From: Polaribacter tangerinus
GTDB lineage: Bacteria; Bacteroidota; Bacteroidia; Flavobacteriales; Flavobacteriaceae
Assembly (NCBI RefSeq): GCF_038024095.1
Contig: NZ_CP150668.1
Location: 1,302,001 to 1,366,000, forward strand
Direction: 5' to 3'
Length of the DNA stretch: 64,000 nucleotides
Below, in pieces: positions 27,101 through 34,119 of the stretch; positions within the stretch are counted from its first letter, which is position 1; the number at the start of each line of letters is the position of its first letter. A program made the translations under genes and the position numbers. The notes below the pieces were generated by a model. The model saw only the letters and a program-made list of their open reading frames with translations, searched no databases and was not told the DNA's origin.

Positions 27101-27277
27101 TTTAGTTCAGAAGATACGCCATTAATATTTGATGAAATTGACAATACACTATACATGTATAGAAATATATTAGAACAAATAGAAAACGGGAGTAATAATA
27201 AAGAATATATTACAAAAGTACAGAACGATTTTATGAATACCGTTAAGTTATTTGATCATCTTATTCCGGAAGAATAA
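24173..27277 (+). CDS. DUF2723 family multi-spanning membrane protein
   Basis: A 1034-residue protein. About ten to twelve membrane helices occupy residues 1-340 and 500-600. The N-terminal YSLTIEPTVASWDVGEYI and VGHPPGAPLFQMLG segments are the DUF2723 signature, which is related to GT-C-fold protein O-mannosyl/arabinosyl transferases: the acidic WD-x-GE pair after the first helix sits where GT-C enzymes have their catalytic acidic residues. The C-terminal half is soluble, with FTIGDNDTFPLWYMQ and a helical, TPR-like end. A role in glycosylating surface proteins or lipids is inferred. It is followed 10 bp later by a polysaccharide deacetylase. Confidence 0.9.
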   Translation: MTTQNFKKWNLILGWGTFVIALITYSLTIEPTVASWDVGEYIATAVKLEVGHPPGAPLFQMLGAFFAMFTSDVSEIAKMVNFMSAFVSALTILFVFWTITNLAEKLALKTGKITEGSYIAILGSSVVGSLAYTFSDSFWFSAVEGEVYAMSSFLMAILFWLGLKWEKEIHTERGNKWLLIICFTVGLSFGVHILSLLVIPAIVMLYFFKTYNKINLKTTAIASFLAVLVLAFVFKFLFPFTLRFFSASELFFINTIGLPYNSGSIIAAIILILGFFFGLKYTRKKNLVHANTLILSVLFIMIGFSSWMMLPIRANANTTINENNPSSARELLAYYEREQYGDANVFYDTYYSNAYSREQDANKPTRDDKPKYEKKNGKYIIVNKYKNVIPNYSDKHKGFIPRMVDPAAADYYRKIAGIPENSKRRPTFGENLKFMFSYQFGYMYGRYFMWNFVGRQNDIQGRLDILNGNWLSGIDVIDEARLGSQQKLPSQVLENKGRNTYYFLPLILGLIGLFFQIKWDKQNFYTLFLFFAFTGFAIIFYTNPKPFEPRERDYAVVGSFYIFAIWIGFGVLALYEYLKTYANKKVIAITVSVISLLAVPTLMASENWDDHDRSGRYTTRLNAQAYLESCDQNAIMFTIGDNDTFPLWYMQEVEGIRTDLKLVNTSLFATDWYIDQMKRATYNAPPIPSQLVHEQYQYGSLDLAYHIEHPRFKDSIIGIKDFMRWISSSSDATYYIDEENGIKEKFYPTNRIRIPVHKENVLKSGIVAAKDADKIVDYIDITIDDRGITKNRILMLDIIANNNWERPIYFTGGANADEEYIWMKDYLQLDGLAFKLVPIKTPAKYIDESGRKREVSLFDIGRIDTQKMYANIQKLEWKNINSGEIYLDEQTKRNAISLRNSLMRLSDAFAKEGDTIKAVEVLDLSINKLPIEKFDHYSLSLGYPEMYYNLNELEKASKTADTLIRLMSEKLVWLSTFSSEDTPLIFDEIDNTLYMYRNILEQIENGSNNKEYITKVQNDFMNTVKLFDHLIPEE

Positions 27278-27287
27278 AAGGAAAACT

Positions 27288-27926
27288 ATGAAAACCTATT
27301 TAATTAAAACGCCAAGTATTATTTCGAGGATTTACTCTAAATATATTTGGCGTTTTTCTACTAATAAAAAAGACGTTTACCTAACTTTCGATGACGGCCC
27401 AACACCAGAAATCACTCCTTTTGTTTTAGATATTTTAAAAAAGTATAATGCAAAGGCAACTTTTTTTTGTATTGGAAAAAACATAGAAAAGCACCCAAAC
27501 TTATTCAAAAGAATAGTTGATGAAGGTCATAGCGTTGGTAATCACACACAACATCATAAAAATGGCTGGAAAACCTCAGTTAAAAGTTATATAAGAGAGG
27601 TAGAAATGTGTGATACCATTATACATAAATTTACAGTATCAGATAAGAAATTATTTAGACCTCCCTATGGAAAAATAACTAATAAAAAGGCTAAAGAAAT
27701 TATAAAAAGAGGGTATAAAATTGTTATGTGGACTGTTCTTTCGGCAGATTTTGACAGTAAAGTTTCTAAAGAAAATTGTTTACAAAACGTTTTAAAAAAC
27801 ACCAAAAAAGGAAACATTATAGTTTTTCACGACAGTTTAAAAGCCTCAGAAAAACTAAAATATGTTCTACCCCAAATAATGAAAGATTTTACATTACAAA
27901 AACTAACTTTTAAGGCAATAAAATAA
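27288..27926 (+). CDS. Polysaccharide deacetylase (NodB/CE4 family)
   Basis: About 212 residues starting MKTYLIKTPS at 27288, preceded by AAAGGAAAAC, a plausible ribosome site; an upstream in-frame start at 27252 lies within the DUF2723 gene. CE4 motifs are present: TFDDGPTP (motif 1, catalytic and metal Asp), HSVGNHTQHH (motif 2, metal His residues), RPPYGK (motif 3), and a terminal IVFHDS (motif 5 His). The enzyme should remove acetyl groups from a GlcNAc-containing polymer such as peptidoglycan or an exopolysaccharide. No signal peptide is seen. Confidence 0.93.
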   Translation: MKTYLIKTPSIISRIYSKYIWRFSTNKKDVYLTFDDGPTPEITPFVLDILKKYNAKATFFCIGKNIEKHPNLFKRIVDEGHSVGNHTQHHKNGWKTSVKSYIREVEMCDTIIHKFTVSDKKLFRPPYGKITNKKAKEIIKRGYKIVMWTVLSADFDSKVSKENCLQNVLKNTKKGNIIVFHDSLKASEKLKYVLPQIMKDFTLQKLTFKAIK

Positions 27927-28059
27927 TATTCTCATTTGTTTATTTTAATGAGTTTGTTATTATTTTTAAAACCTAACAAAAGGAAGCTGCTTTTAGTATA
28001 TTAAAATTATGAGTGTAAAGAAACACTTGTAATAACTTTAATAAAAAAAACAATAAATA

Positions 28060-28353
28060 CTACAAATATTGTTGTACTAAATCTATTAAATCGTTAGTTT
28101 CTAGAGAGCCAGAGTGGCGCCATTTCATTTGCCCTTCTTTATAAATCATAAAAGTAGGGTTTTCTTTTACCTCTAAAGCATCTGCAAGTAGTTCGTTTTT
28201 AACAACGTCTATTTTAATAATTTTTGCCTTCTCACCAAAAACGGCAGAAACGCTTCTTAAAGATTTTGTAGTTTCCTTTGTTCCCTCTAAATCTGAATAA
28301 AAATCGATTAAAACAGGTTTTTGTGCACTGATTAAGTCACCAAATTTTGTCAT
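28060..28353 (-). CDS. Thioredoxin-fold protein lacking the CxxC pair
   Basis: A 97-residue thioredoxin-size protein. VLIDFYSDLEGTKETTK aligns with the thioredoxin VLVDFWAxWCGPCKMMK segment, but both cysteines are replaced (Glu23 and Lys26) and the protein contains no cysteine at all. The later KIIKIDVVKNE and ENPTFMIYKEG (with the cis-Pro) are conserved, so the fold is intact. It cannot act as a disulfide reductase and probably binds another protein. A -7 box at 28406-28413 gives it its own promoter. Confidence 0.85.
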   Translation of the reverse strand: MTKFGDLISAQKPVLIDFYSDLEGTKETTKSLRSVSAVFGEKAKIIKIDVVKNELLADALEVKENPTFMIYKEGQMKWRHSGSLETNDLIDLVQQYL

Positions 28354-28405
28354 AATTATAAGTTTTTTAGGGGGAAAAACATATATGAAATATTATGTCG
28401 TTCTA

Positions 28406-28413
28406 CAAAGATA
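28406..28413 (-). promoter_or_regulatory. -7 box of the thioredoxin-fold gene
   Basis: TATCTTTG on the minus strand, 53 bp upstream of the start codon at 28353 and between this gene and the metallophosphoesterase stop. No -33 TTTG at the preferred distance. Confidence 0.45.
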
Positions 28414-28441
28414 AATAAAAAAAATGTAAGTTGGTTGATTA

Positions 28442-29665
28442 TCAGGCTTTTTTAAGTTCAATAACCGAAATTTCTGGCCAAATACCAACTCGCCCAGGAA
28501 AGGCATGATATCCAAAACCTCTATTAACATTAATAAATCTGTCAAATTCTTGGTATAATCCTGCCCATTGTTTATATACAAATTTAGATGGACTCCACTT
28601 AAACCATCCAGGTATTTCAATACCCATTTGTAAACCGTGTGTATGGCCGCTTAGGGTTAATTGATAGTTAAAATCATCTTTTTTAACTTTAACATCCCAA
28701 TGACTTGGGTCGTGAGACATTAGTACTTTAAAATCTGCTTTGTTCACATTTTTAGAAGCTGCTTGCAAATCTCCTTTTTTTTGAAAACCTCCTTTGCCCC
28801 AATTTTCTACTCCGACTAACGCTATTCTTTGTCCGTTTTTCTCTAAATAACGATGTTCATTTAACAATAAATCGAAACCAATTTTTTGGTGAATTTCTTT
28901 TACTTTTTCGAAATTATCTAATTTATCTTGAGGCTTTTTCCAAGACATATAATCTCCATAATCATGATTTCCCAATACAGAAAACTTACCTGCTTTGGCA
29001 TGTAACTTATCAAAAACATCAATCCAGTTATCCATTTCTGATGCTTTGTTATTTACAATATCTCCAGTAAACAAAATAACATCAGATTGTTGGTTGTTTA
29101 TTAAATCTACACCATACTGTATTTTTTCTTTGTTAGTAAAACTACCAGAATGAATATCTGAAATATGAGTAATCTTAAAACCATCAAAAGCTGCGGGTAA
29201 ATCTTTAAAAGAAAGTTGGTATTTAATTACCTTATAATTGTATTTTCCTTGAATTATTCCATATATAAAAGACACAAAAGGAATGGCTGCTAAACCAAGT
29301 GCTATTTGAGAAATAAACTTTCTTCTACCAACCAAAGGTTGGATGTCTGTAGCAGAAAAATAAGAAATTATTTTTAAGAAAACTCTGTAAATATCTTCAC
29401 CAAAAACAAAAAATAAAAGCACTAATTTTGGTATGGTTACAGTTAGTAAAATACCCATTGCCATTTGAAATTGTGGCGTTTGACCCTGGCTTTTGTCATA
29501 GGTTAAGGCTACATATAAAATATTTAAATATACTGCTGCGGTAACTACCCACCAAAAGTATCTGAAAAATTTACTTTTTGTAATTGTTTTTATCGCTTGA
29601 AAAGCATACACCTCTAACAAAACAATAATAACAATAAATACCAAAAGTCTTACAGCAATTTTCAT
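28442..29665 (-). CDS. Membrane-anchored metallophosphoesterase
   Basis: A 407-residue protein. The first ~150 residues hold about four membrane helices. The catalytic domain follows with the calcineurin-like metal motifs in order: THISDIHSG, FTGDIVNNK, VLGNHDYGD, LMSHDP and LSGHTHGLQMG, all complete. The family hydrolyses phosphoesters, including UDP-diacylglucosamine-type lipids or nucleotides; the substrate here is unknown. The lipid-proximal anchoring suggests a membrane substrate (inference). Confidence 0.92.
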   Translation of the reverse strand: MKIAVRLLVFIVIIVLLEVYAFQAIKTITKSKFFRYFWWVVTAAVYLNILYVALTYDKSQGQTPQFQMAMGILLTVTIPKLVLLFFVFGEDIYRVFLKIISYFSATDIQPLVGRRKFISQIALGLAAIPFVSFIYGIIQGKYNYKVIKYQLSFKDLPAAFDGFKITHISDIHSGSFTNKEKIQYGVDLINNQQSDVILFTGDIVNNKASEMDNWIDVFDKLHAKAGKFSVLGNHDYGDYMSWKKPQDKLDNFEKVKEIHQKIGFDLLLNEHRYLEKNGQRIALVGVENWGKGGFQKKGDLQAASKNVNKADFKVLMSHDPSHWDVKVKKDDFNYQLTLSGHTHGLQMGIEIPGWFKWSPSKFVYKQWAGLYQEFDRFINVNRGFGYHAFPGRVGIWPEISVIELKKA

Positions 29666-29691
29666 GGTGTTATTTTCAATTAAAATTTCAT

Positions 29692-29699
29692 CAAAGATA
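29692..29699 (-). promoter_or_regulatory. -7 box of the metallophosphoesterase gene
   Basis: TATCTTTG on the minus strand, 26 bp upstream of the start codon, in the divergent gap with polA. No convincing -33 box. Confidence 0.45.
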
Positions 29700-29827
29700 G
29701 TTTTTATAATACCGATTGAATTTTAATAGGATGTTAAAGTTTTGTAGCTTTACTGCGTTTATAAAAAACACGATTACAAAACCGTTTTTTATTATATAAA
29801 CAACTTATTTAAAAACAAATTACTACT

Positions 29828-32659
29828 ATGTCACATCAAAAAAGAGTTTTTTTAGTAGATGCTTATGCATTAATTTTTAGAGGATATTATGCATTTATAA
29901 AAAACCCTAGAATAAATTCTAAAGGACTCGACACCTCTGCTATTATGGGGTTTATGAACTCGCTGCTAGATGTTATAAAAAGAGAAAGACCAGACAAATT
30001 GGCTGTTTGTTTCGATAAAGGAGGAAGCACCGACAGAGTAGAAATGTTTGAAGCTTATAAAGCAAATAGAGATGAAACTCCTGAAGCTATAAAACTGGCC
30101 GTACCTTACATTATGGAAATTTTAAAGGCCATGCACATTCCTATTATGGTTAAAGAAGGTTTTGAGGCAGATGATGTTATTGGAACCCTTTCTAAACAAG
30201 CAGAAAAAGAAGGTTACAAAACTTTTATGGTAACACCAGACAAAGATTTTGCGCAGTTAGTATCTGAAAACATTTTTATGTACAAACCTCGTTTTGGAGG
30301 TGGTTATGATATTTGGGGCGTGCCCGAAGTAAAAGAAAAATTTGAGGTAGAAAGACCAGAACAAGTTATTGATTTTCTTGGAATGATGGGAGATTCTGCC
30401 GATAATATTCCGGGGTTACCAGGTGTTGGAGAAAAAACAGCTAAAAAATTCCTGGCACAATTCGGTTCTATGGAAAACCTTTTAGCAAATACCGATCAAC
30501 TAAAAGGTAAAATGAAAGAAAAAGTAGAAGCAGCAAAAGAACTAGGTCTTCTTTCTAAAAAATTAGCTACCATAATGTTAGATGTTCCTGTAACTTTTAA
30601 TGCTGAAGATTTTGAACTAGAGCAACCAGATATAGAAAAAGTAACGTCCCTTTTTAACGAATTAGAATTTAGAAACTTACTCACCAACTTTACCCGAACT
30701 TTTGCATCAGAAAATACAGAAAAAACAGTTGTAGAGGCTGTACCAAAAGACAATACTACATCTCCCAAAAAAGAAATAGAAGGTCAGTTCGATTTATTTG
30801 CTGCACCCGGCGCTGGTAATGTTTCTGAAACAGATATCGCCGCTGGCTTCAAAACTATTGCCAATACTACCCACTTTTATCAACTTATAGATACAGAACT
30901 CTCTAGAAAATTGTTAATTCGTAAACTAATGAGTCAAAAATCTGTTTGTTTCGATACAGAAACTACCGGTTTAAAAGCTCTAGAAGTATCTCTTGTGGGT
31001 ATTGCATTTTGTTTTGAAAAAGGAAAAGGGTATTATGTTTCTTTTCCGGAAAACGAAGAAGAAACAACTACCATTTTAGAGGAATTTAGACCTTTTTTTG
31101 AGAGTGATATCGAAAAAATTGGTCATAATTTAAAATATGATTTAAAAGTATTATCTAATTACAATATCTCTGTAAAAGGTAAACTTTTTGATACTATGAT
31201 TGCACATTACCTCATAAACCCAGATATGCGTCATAATATGGATATTTTAGCAGAAACATATTTAAATTACCAACCTGTATCCATTACAGAGTTGATTGGT
31301 AAAAAAGGTAAAAACCAGCTTTCTATGAGAGCTATTCCATTAGACCAACAAACTGAGTATGCGGTAGAAGATGCAGACATTACTTTTCAGCTTAAACAAT
31401 TGTTTACAAAAGAGTTAGAAAGTGGTAATGTAATGGAACTATTTAATAATATAGAATTGCCTCTTGTTGCTGTACTAACTGCCATGGAAGTGGAAGGTAT
31501 AAATATAGATATCAATTTTTTAAAAGGACTTTCCAGTGCATTAACCGAAGACATTAATCGTTTGGAAAAAAGTATTTATGAAGAAGCTGGAGAAGAGTTT
31601 AATATTGCCTCTCCGAAACAACTTGGTATTATTTTATTCGAAAAACTAGCGTTGGTAAAAAAACCTAAAAAAACCAAAACTGGTCAATACGCTACGGGAG
31701 AGGATATATTATCTTTCCTAGCAAAAGAACATCAAATTATTAGAAATATACAAGAATACCGTCAGTATAAAAAATTACTTAGCACCTATGTAGATGCTTT
31801 ACCGAATGAAGTAAATAAAAAAACAAATAGAATTCATACCGAATATATGCAAGCTGTTGCCGCTACTGGCCGATTAAGCTCTAACAACCCAAATTTACAA
31901 AATATACCAATTAGAACAACACGTGGTAGAGAGGTTAGAAAAGCGTTTGTACCGAGAAATGACAATTATGTTTTACTTGCTGCCGATTACTCTCAAATAG
32001 AGTTAAGAATAATTGCCGCATTAAGTGAAGAAGAAAACATGATAAATGCCTTTAAAAATGGAGAAGATATTCATGCATCTACTGCAGCAAAAGTTTTTAA
32101 TGTGCCTTTAGAAGAGGTTACGAGAGAGCAACGTAGCAATGCTAAAACAGTAAATTTTGGAATAATTTATGGAGTTTCTGCATTCGGATTAAGCAACCAA
32201 ACAAACCTATCTAGAAGCGAAGCTAAAGAACTAATAGATACCTACTATGAAACCTATCCGAAGTTAAAAGCCTACATGACTTCTCAAGTAGATTTTGCTA
32301 GAGAAAAAGGGTATGTAGAAACTGTTTTAAAAAGGCGTAGATATTTAAAAGACATTAATTCTAGAAATGCCATGGTAAGAAGTGGTGCCGAAAGAAATGC
32401 TGTAAATGCCCCAATACAAGGCTCTGCTGCTGATATTATTAAGTTAGCAATGATTCATATTCACCAACGTTTTGAAAAGGAAAATTTTAAATCTAAAATG
32501 CTTTTACAAGTTCATGATGAACTAGTTTTTGATGCTCATAAAGACGAATTAGAAACGATAAAACCAATTATAAAATACGAAATGGAAAACGCTTTTAAAA
32601 TGAGTGTTCCTTTAGATGTTGAGATAGATATGGGACAAAACTGGCTAGAAGCACATTAA
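29828..32659 (+). CDS. polA: DNA polymerase I
   Basis: A 943-residue polymerase with all three domains. The 5'-3' exonuclease (about 1-290) has LVDAYALIFRGYYAF and DSADNIPGLPGVGEKTA. The 3'-5' proofreading domain (about 350-540) keeps the catalytic FDTETTGL and the YAVEDADITFQL block, so it should be active. The polymerase domain (about 560-943) has motif A LLAADYSQIELRI, motif B with RSNAKTVNFGIIYG and motif C LQVHDELVFDA. It fills gaps during Okazaki fragment processing and repair. It is divergent from the metallophosphoesterase gene. Confidence 0.98.
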   Translation: MSHQKRVFLVDAYALIFRGYYAFIKNPRINSKGLDTSAIMGFMNSLLDVIKRERPDKLAVCFDKGGSTDRVEMFEAYKANRDETPEAIKLAVPYIMEILKAMHIPIMVKEGFEADDVIGTLSKQAEKEGYKTFMVTPDKDFAQLVSENIFMYKPRFGGGYDIWGVPEVKEKFEVERPEQVIDFLGMMGDSADNIPGLPGVGEKTAKKFLAQFGSMENLLANTDQLKGKMKEKVEAAKELGLLSKKLATIMLDVPVTFNAEDFELEQPDIEKVTSLFNELEFRNLLTNFTRTFASENTEKTVVEAVPKDNTTSPKKEIEGQFDLFAAPGAGNVSETDIAAGFKTIANTTHFYQLIDTELSRKLLIRKLMSQKSVCFDTETTGLKALEVSLVGIAFCFEKGKGYYVSFPENEEETTTILEEFRPFFESDIEKIGHNLKYDLKVLSNYNISVKGKLFDTMIAHYLINPDMRHNMDILAETYLNYQPVSITELIGKKGKNQLSMRAIPLDQQTEYAVEDADITFQLKQLFTKELESGNVMELFNNIELPLVAVLTAMEVEGINIDINFLKGLSSALTEDINRLEKSIYEEAGEEFNIASPKQLGIILFEKLALVKKPKKTKTGQYATGEDILSFLAKEHQIIRNIQEYRQYKKLLSTYVDALPNEVNKKTNRIHTEYMQAVAATGRLSSNNPNLQNIPIRTTRGREVRKAFVPRNDNYVLLAADYSQIELRIIAALSEEENMINAFKNGEDIHASTAAKVFNVPLEEVTREQRSNAKTVNFGIIYGVSAFGLSNQTNLSRSEAKELIDTYYETYPKLKAYMTSQVDFAREKGYVETVLKRRRYLKDINSRNAMVRSGAERNAVNAPIQGSAADIIKLAMIHIHQRFEKENFKSKMLLQVHDELVFDAHKDELETIKPIIKYEMENAFKMSVPLDVEIDMGQNWLEAH

Positions 32660-32717
32660 TAAAAAAGTGTATTAAAAATTCATTCTCAGGAAAACAAAAT
32701 ACCTATTTTAAAAAACA

Positions 32718-33095
32718 ATGCAATTAGATTATTTAGACAATTACAACGGACTTAATGAAAACATTGTTAGACTATTTGATTTTGACAAAGCAGAGGCAAT
32801 AAAGTTTAGAAATCTATTGCAAGAAACCGTTATAAACAAAAAGCAAAAGTTAGATTTGTCTCTCATAGATTTTGTAAATACAGAAAATTACAATCTTATA
32901 TTTGGGCTTTTTAAAACTGATGAAGGAATATTAACTAAAGACAACCAAACATTTTTTTGTATTTTAACACTAGATGGTTTTATAAAAATGATTTCTTTAT
33001 TAGATCCTTTTTGTAAAAAAGAATCGAAAGGTTATCAATATTTATATGACATCGATACACCAACAGATTTATTGTTTGCGCCTCATGCAAATTAA
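32718..33095 (+). CDS. Conserved hypothetical protein, small and soluble
   Basis: A 125-residue acidic protein without signal peptide or membrane helices. It contains LIFGLFKTDEGILTKDNQTFFCILTLDGF cut by a central hydrophobic strand pair and ends with a DIDTPTDLLFAPHAN tail. I do not recognise a named family; it lies 58 bp after polA on the same strand and before a Sua5-type gene with its own promoter. Codon and base use look like those of its neighbours, so it is probably a real, vertically inherited gene. Confidence 0.65.
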   Translation: MQLDYLDNYNGLNENIVRLFDFDKAEAIKFRNLLQETVINKKQKLDLSLIDFVNTENYNLIFGLFKTDEGILTKDNQTFFCILTLDGFIKMISLLDPFCKKESKGYQYLYDIDTPTDLLFAPHAN

Positions 33096-33143
33096 TAATG
33101 TACTTTTCATACAACTATAAGTGTTAGAAATTCATTTTATATG

Positions 33144-33151
33144 TAATTTTG
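33144..33151 (+). promoter_or_regulatory. -7 box of the Sua5 gene; leaderless transcript likely
   Basis: TAATTTTG fits TAnnTTTG and ends 7 bp before the ATG at 33159. If transcription begins about seven bases after the box, the mRNA starts at or within a base or two of the start codon, so translation would be leaderless or nearly so. Confidence 0.55.
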
Positions 33152-33158
33152 CAAAACA

Positions 33159-34118
33159 ATGGAAACAATAATTTCTAAAGACATACAAAAAGCAGTAAGC
33201 CTTTTAACCAATAACGAATTGGTAGCAATTCCAACAGAAACTGTTTATGGGTTGGCAGGTAATATTTTTAGTGAAAAAGCTATAAAAAAAATATTTTCTA
33301 CCAAACAAAGGCCTTTTTTTAACCCGCTAATTGTTCATATATCTTCGATTGAAAAACTAGAAAGTATAGCAAGTTATGTACCCGAAAAAGCAAAAATATT
33401 AGCAAGTGCTTTTTGGCCTGGCTCTTTAACTTTGGTATTAAAAAAAAATAACGCAGTACCCGATTTAATTACCGCAGGAAAAGATACTGTAGCAGTTCGC
33501 ATACCAAATCACCCAATAACATTACAACTTTTAAACCTGTTACCTTTTCCTTTAGCAGCACCAAGTGCAAATCCCTTTGGAAGTATTAGCCCTACAAAAC
33601 CAACACATGTAGCACACTATTTTAAAAATAACATTCAACAAGTTTTAGACGGTGGCTCATGTAAAAACGGTATCGAATCTACTATTATTGGTTTCGAAGA
33701 TGAAACTCCTGTAGTGTATAGGTTGGGAGCTTTATCAATAGAAAAAATTGAAGCTGTTATTGGTAAAGTTAGCGTAAAAAATAATAAAGAAAATAAACCA
33801 GATGCTCCTGGAATGCTAGCAAGACATTATGCGCCAAAAACGACTACACTTCTCGTTAATGATGTACGTGCTGAAATACAAAAACATTCCTCAAAAAAAA
33901 TTGGAGTTTTAACCTTTAAAGATTCTTTAAATGATGATACAATAACTGAAATAGTGTTATCCAAAAATGGTTTTTTTGAAGAAGCAGCCGCAAAATTATA
34001 TGCAGCAATGCATCAATTAGATGCAAAAAATTTAGATATCATAATAGCAGAACGTTTTCCAGAAAATGATTTAGGAAAATCTATTAATGATAGGTTACAG
34101 CGAGCTACTTTTAAATAA
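33159..34118 (+). CDS. L-threonylcarbamoyladenylate synthase, Sua5 type
   Basis: A 319-residue protein. The N-terminal YrdC domain (about 5-200) has AIPTETVYGLAGN, KQRPFFNPLIVHI, the FWPGSLTLVL strand and the SANPFGSISPT motif that bind ATP and threonine. The C-terminal Sua5 domain (about 220-319) includes APGMLARHYAPKT in the linker. The enzyme makes threonylcarbamoyl-AMP for the t6A37 modification of tRNAs that read ANN codons. The gene stands alone with an apparent own promoter and converges on the DUF5916 gene (1 bp apart). Confidence 0.94.
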   Translation: METIISKDIQKAVSLLTNNELVAIPTETVYGLAGNIFSEKAIKKIFSTKQRPFFNPLIVHISSIEKLESIASYVPEKAKILASAFWPGSLTLVLKKNNAVPDLITAGKDTVAVRIPNHPITLQLLNLLPFPLAAPSANPFGSISPTKPTHVAHYFKNNIQQVLDGGSCKNGIESTIIGFEDETPVVYRLGALSIEKIEAVIGKVSVKNNKENKPDAPGMLARHYAPKTTTLLVNDVRAEIQKHSSKKIGVLTFKDSLNDDTITEIVLSKNGFFEEAAAKLYAAMHQLDAKNLDIIIAERFPENDLGKSINDRLQRATFK

Positions 34119-34119
34119 A

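Noticed and set aside
28393..28620. A 75-residue minus-strand frame overlapping the metallophosphoesterase end
   Set aside because: It lies in another frame of that gene and spans its stop codon; no domain or start signal supports it.
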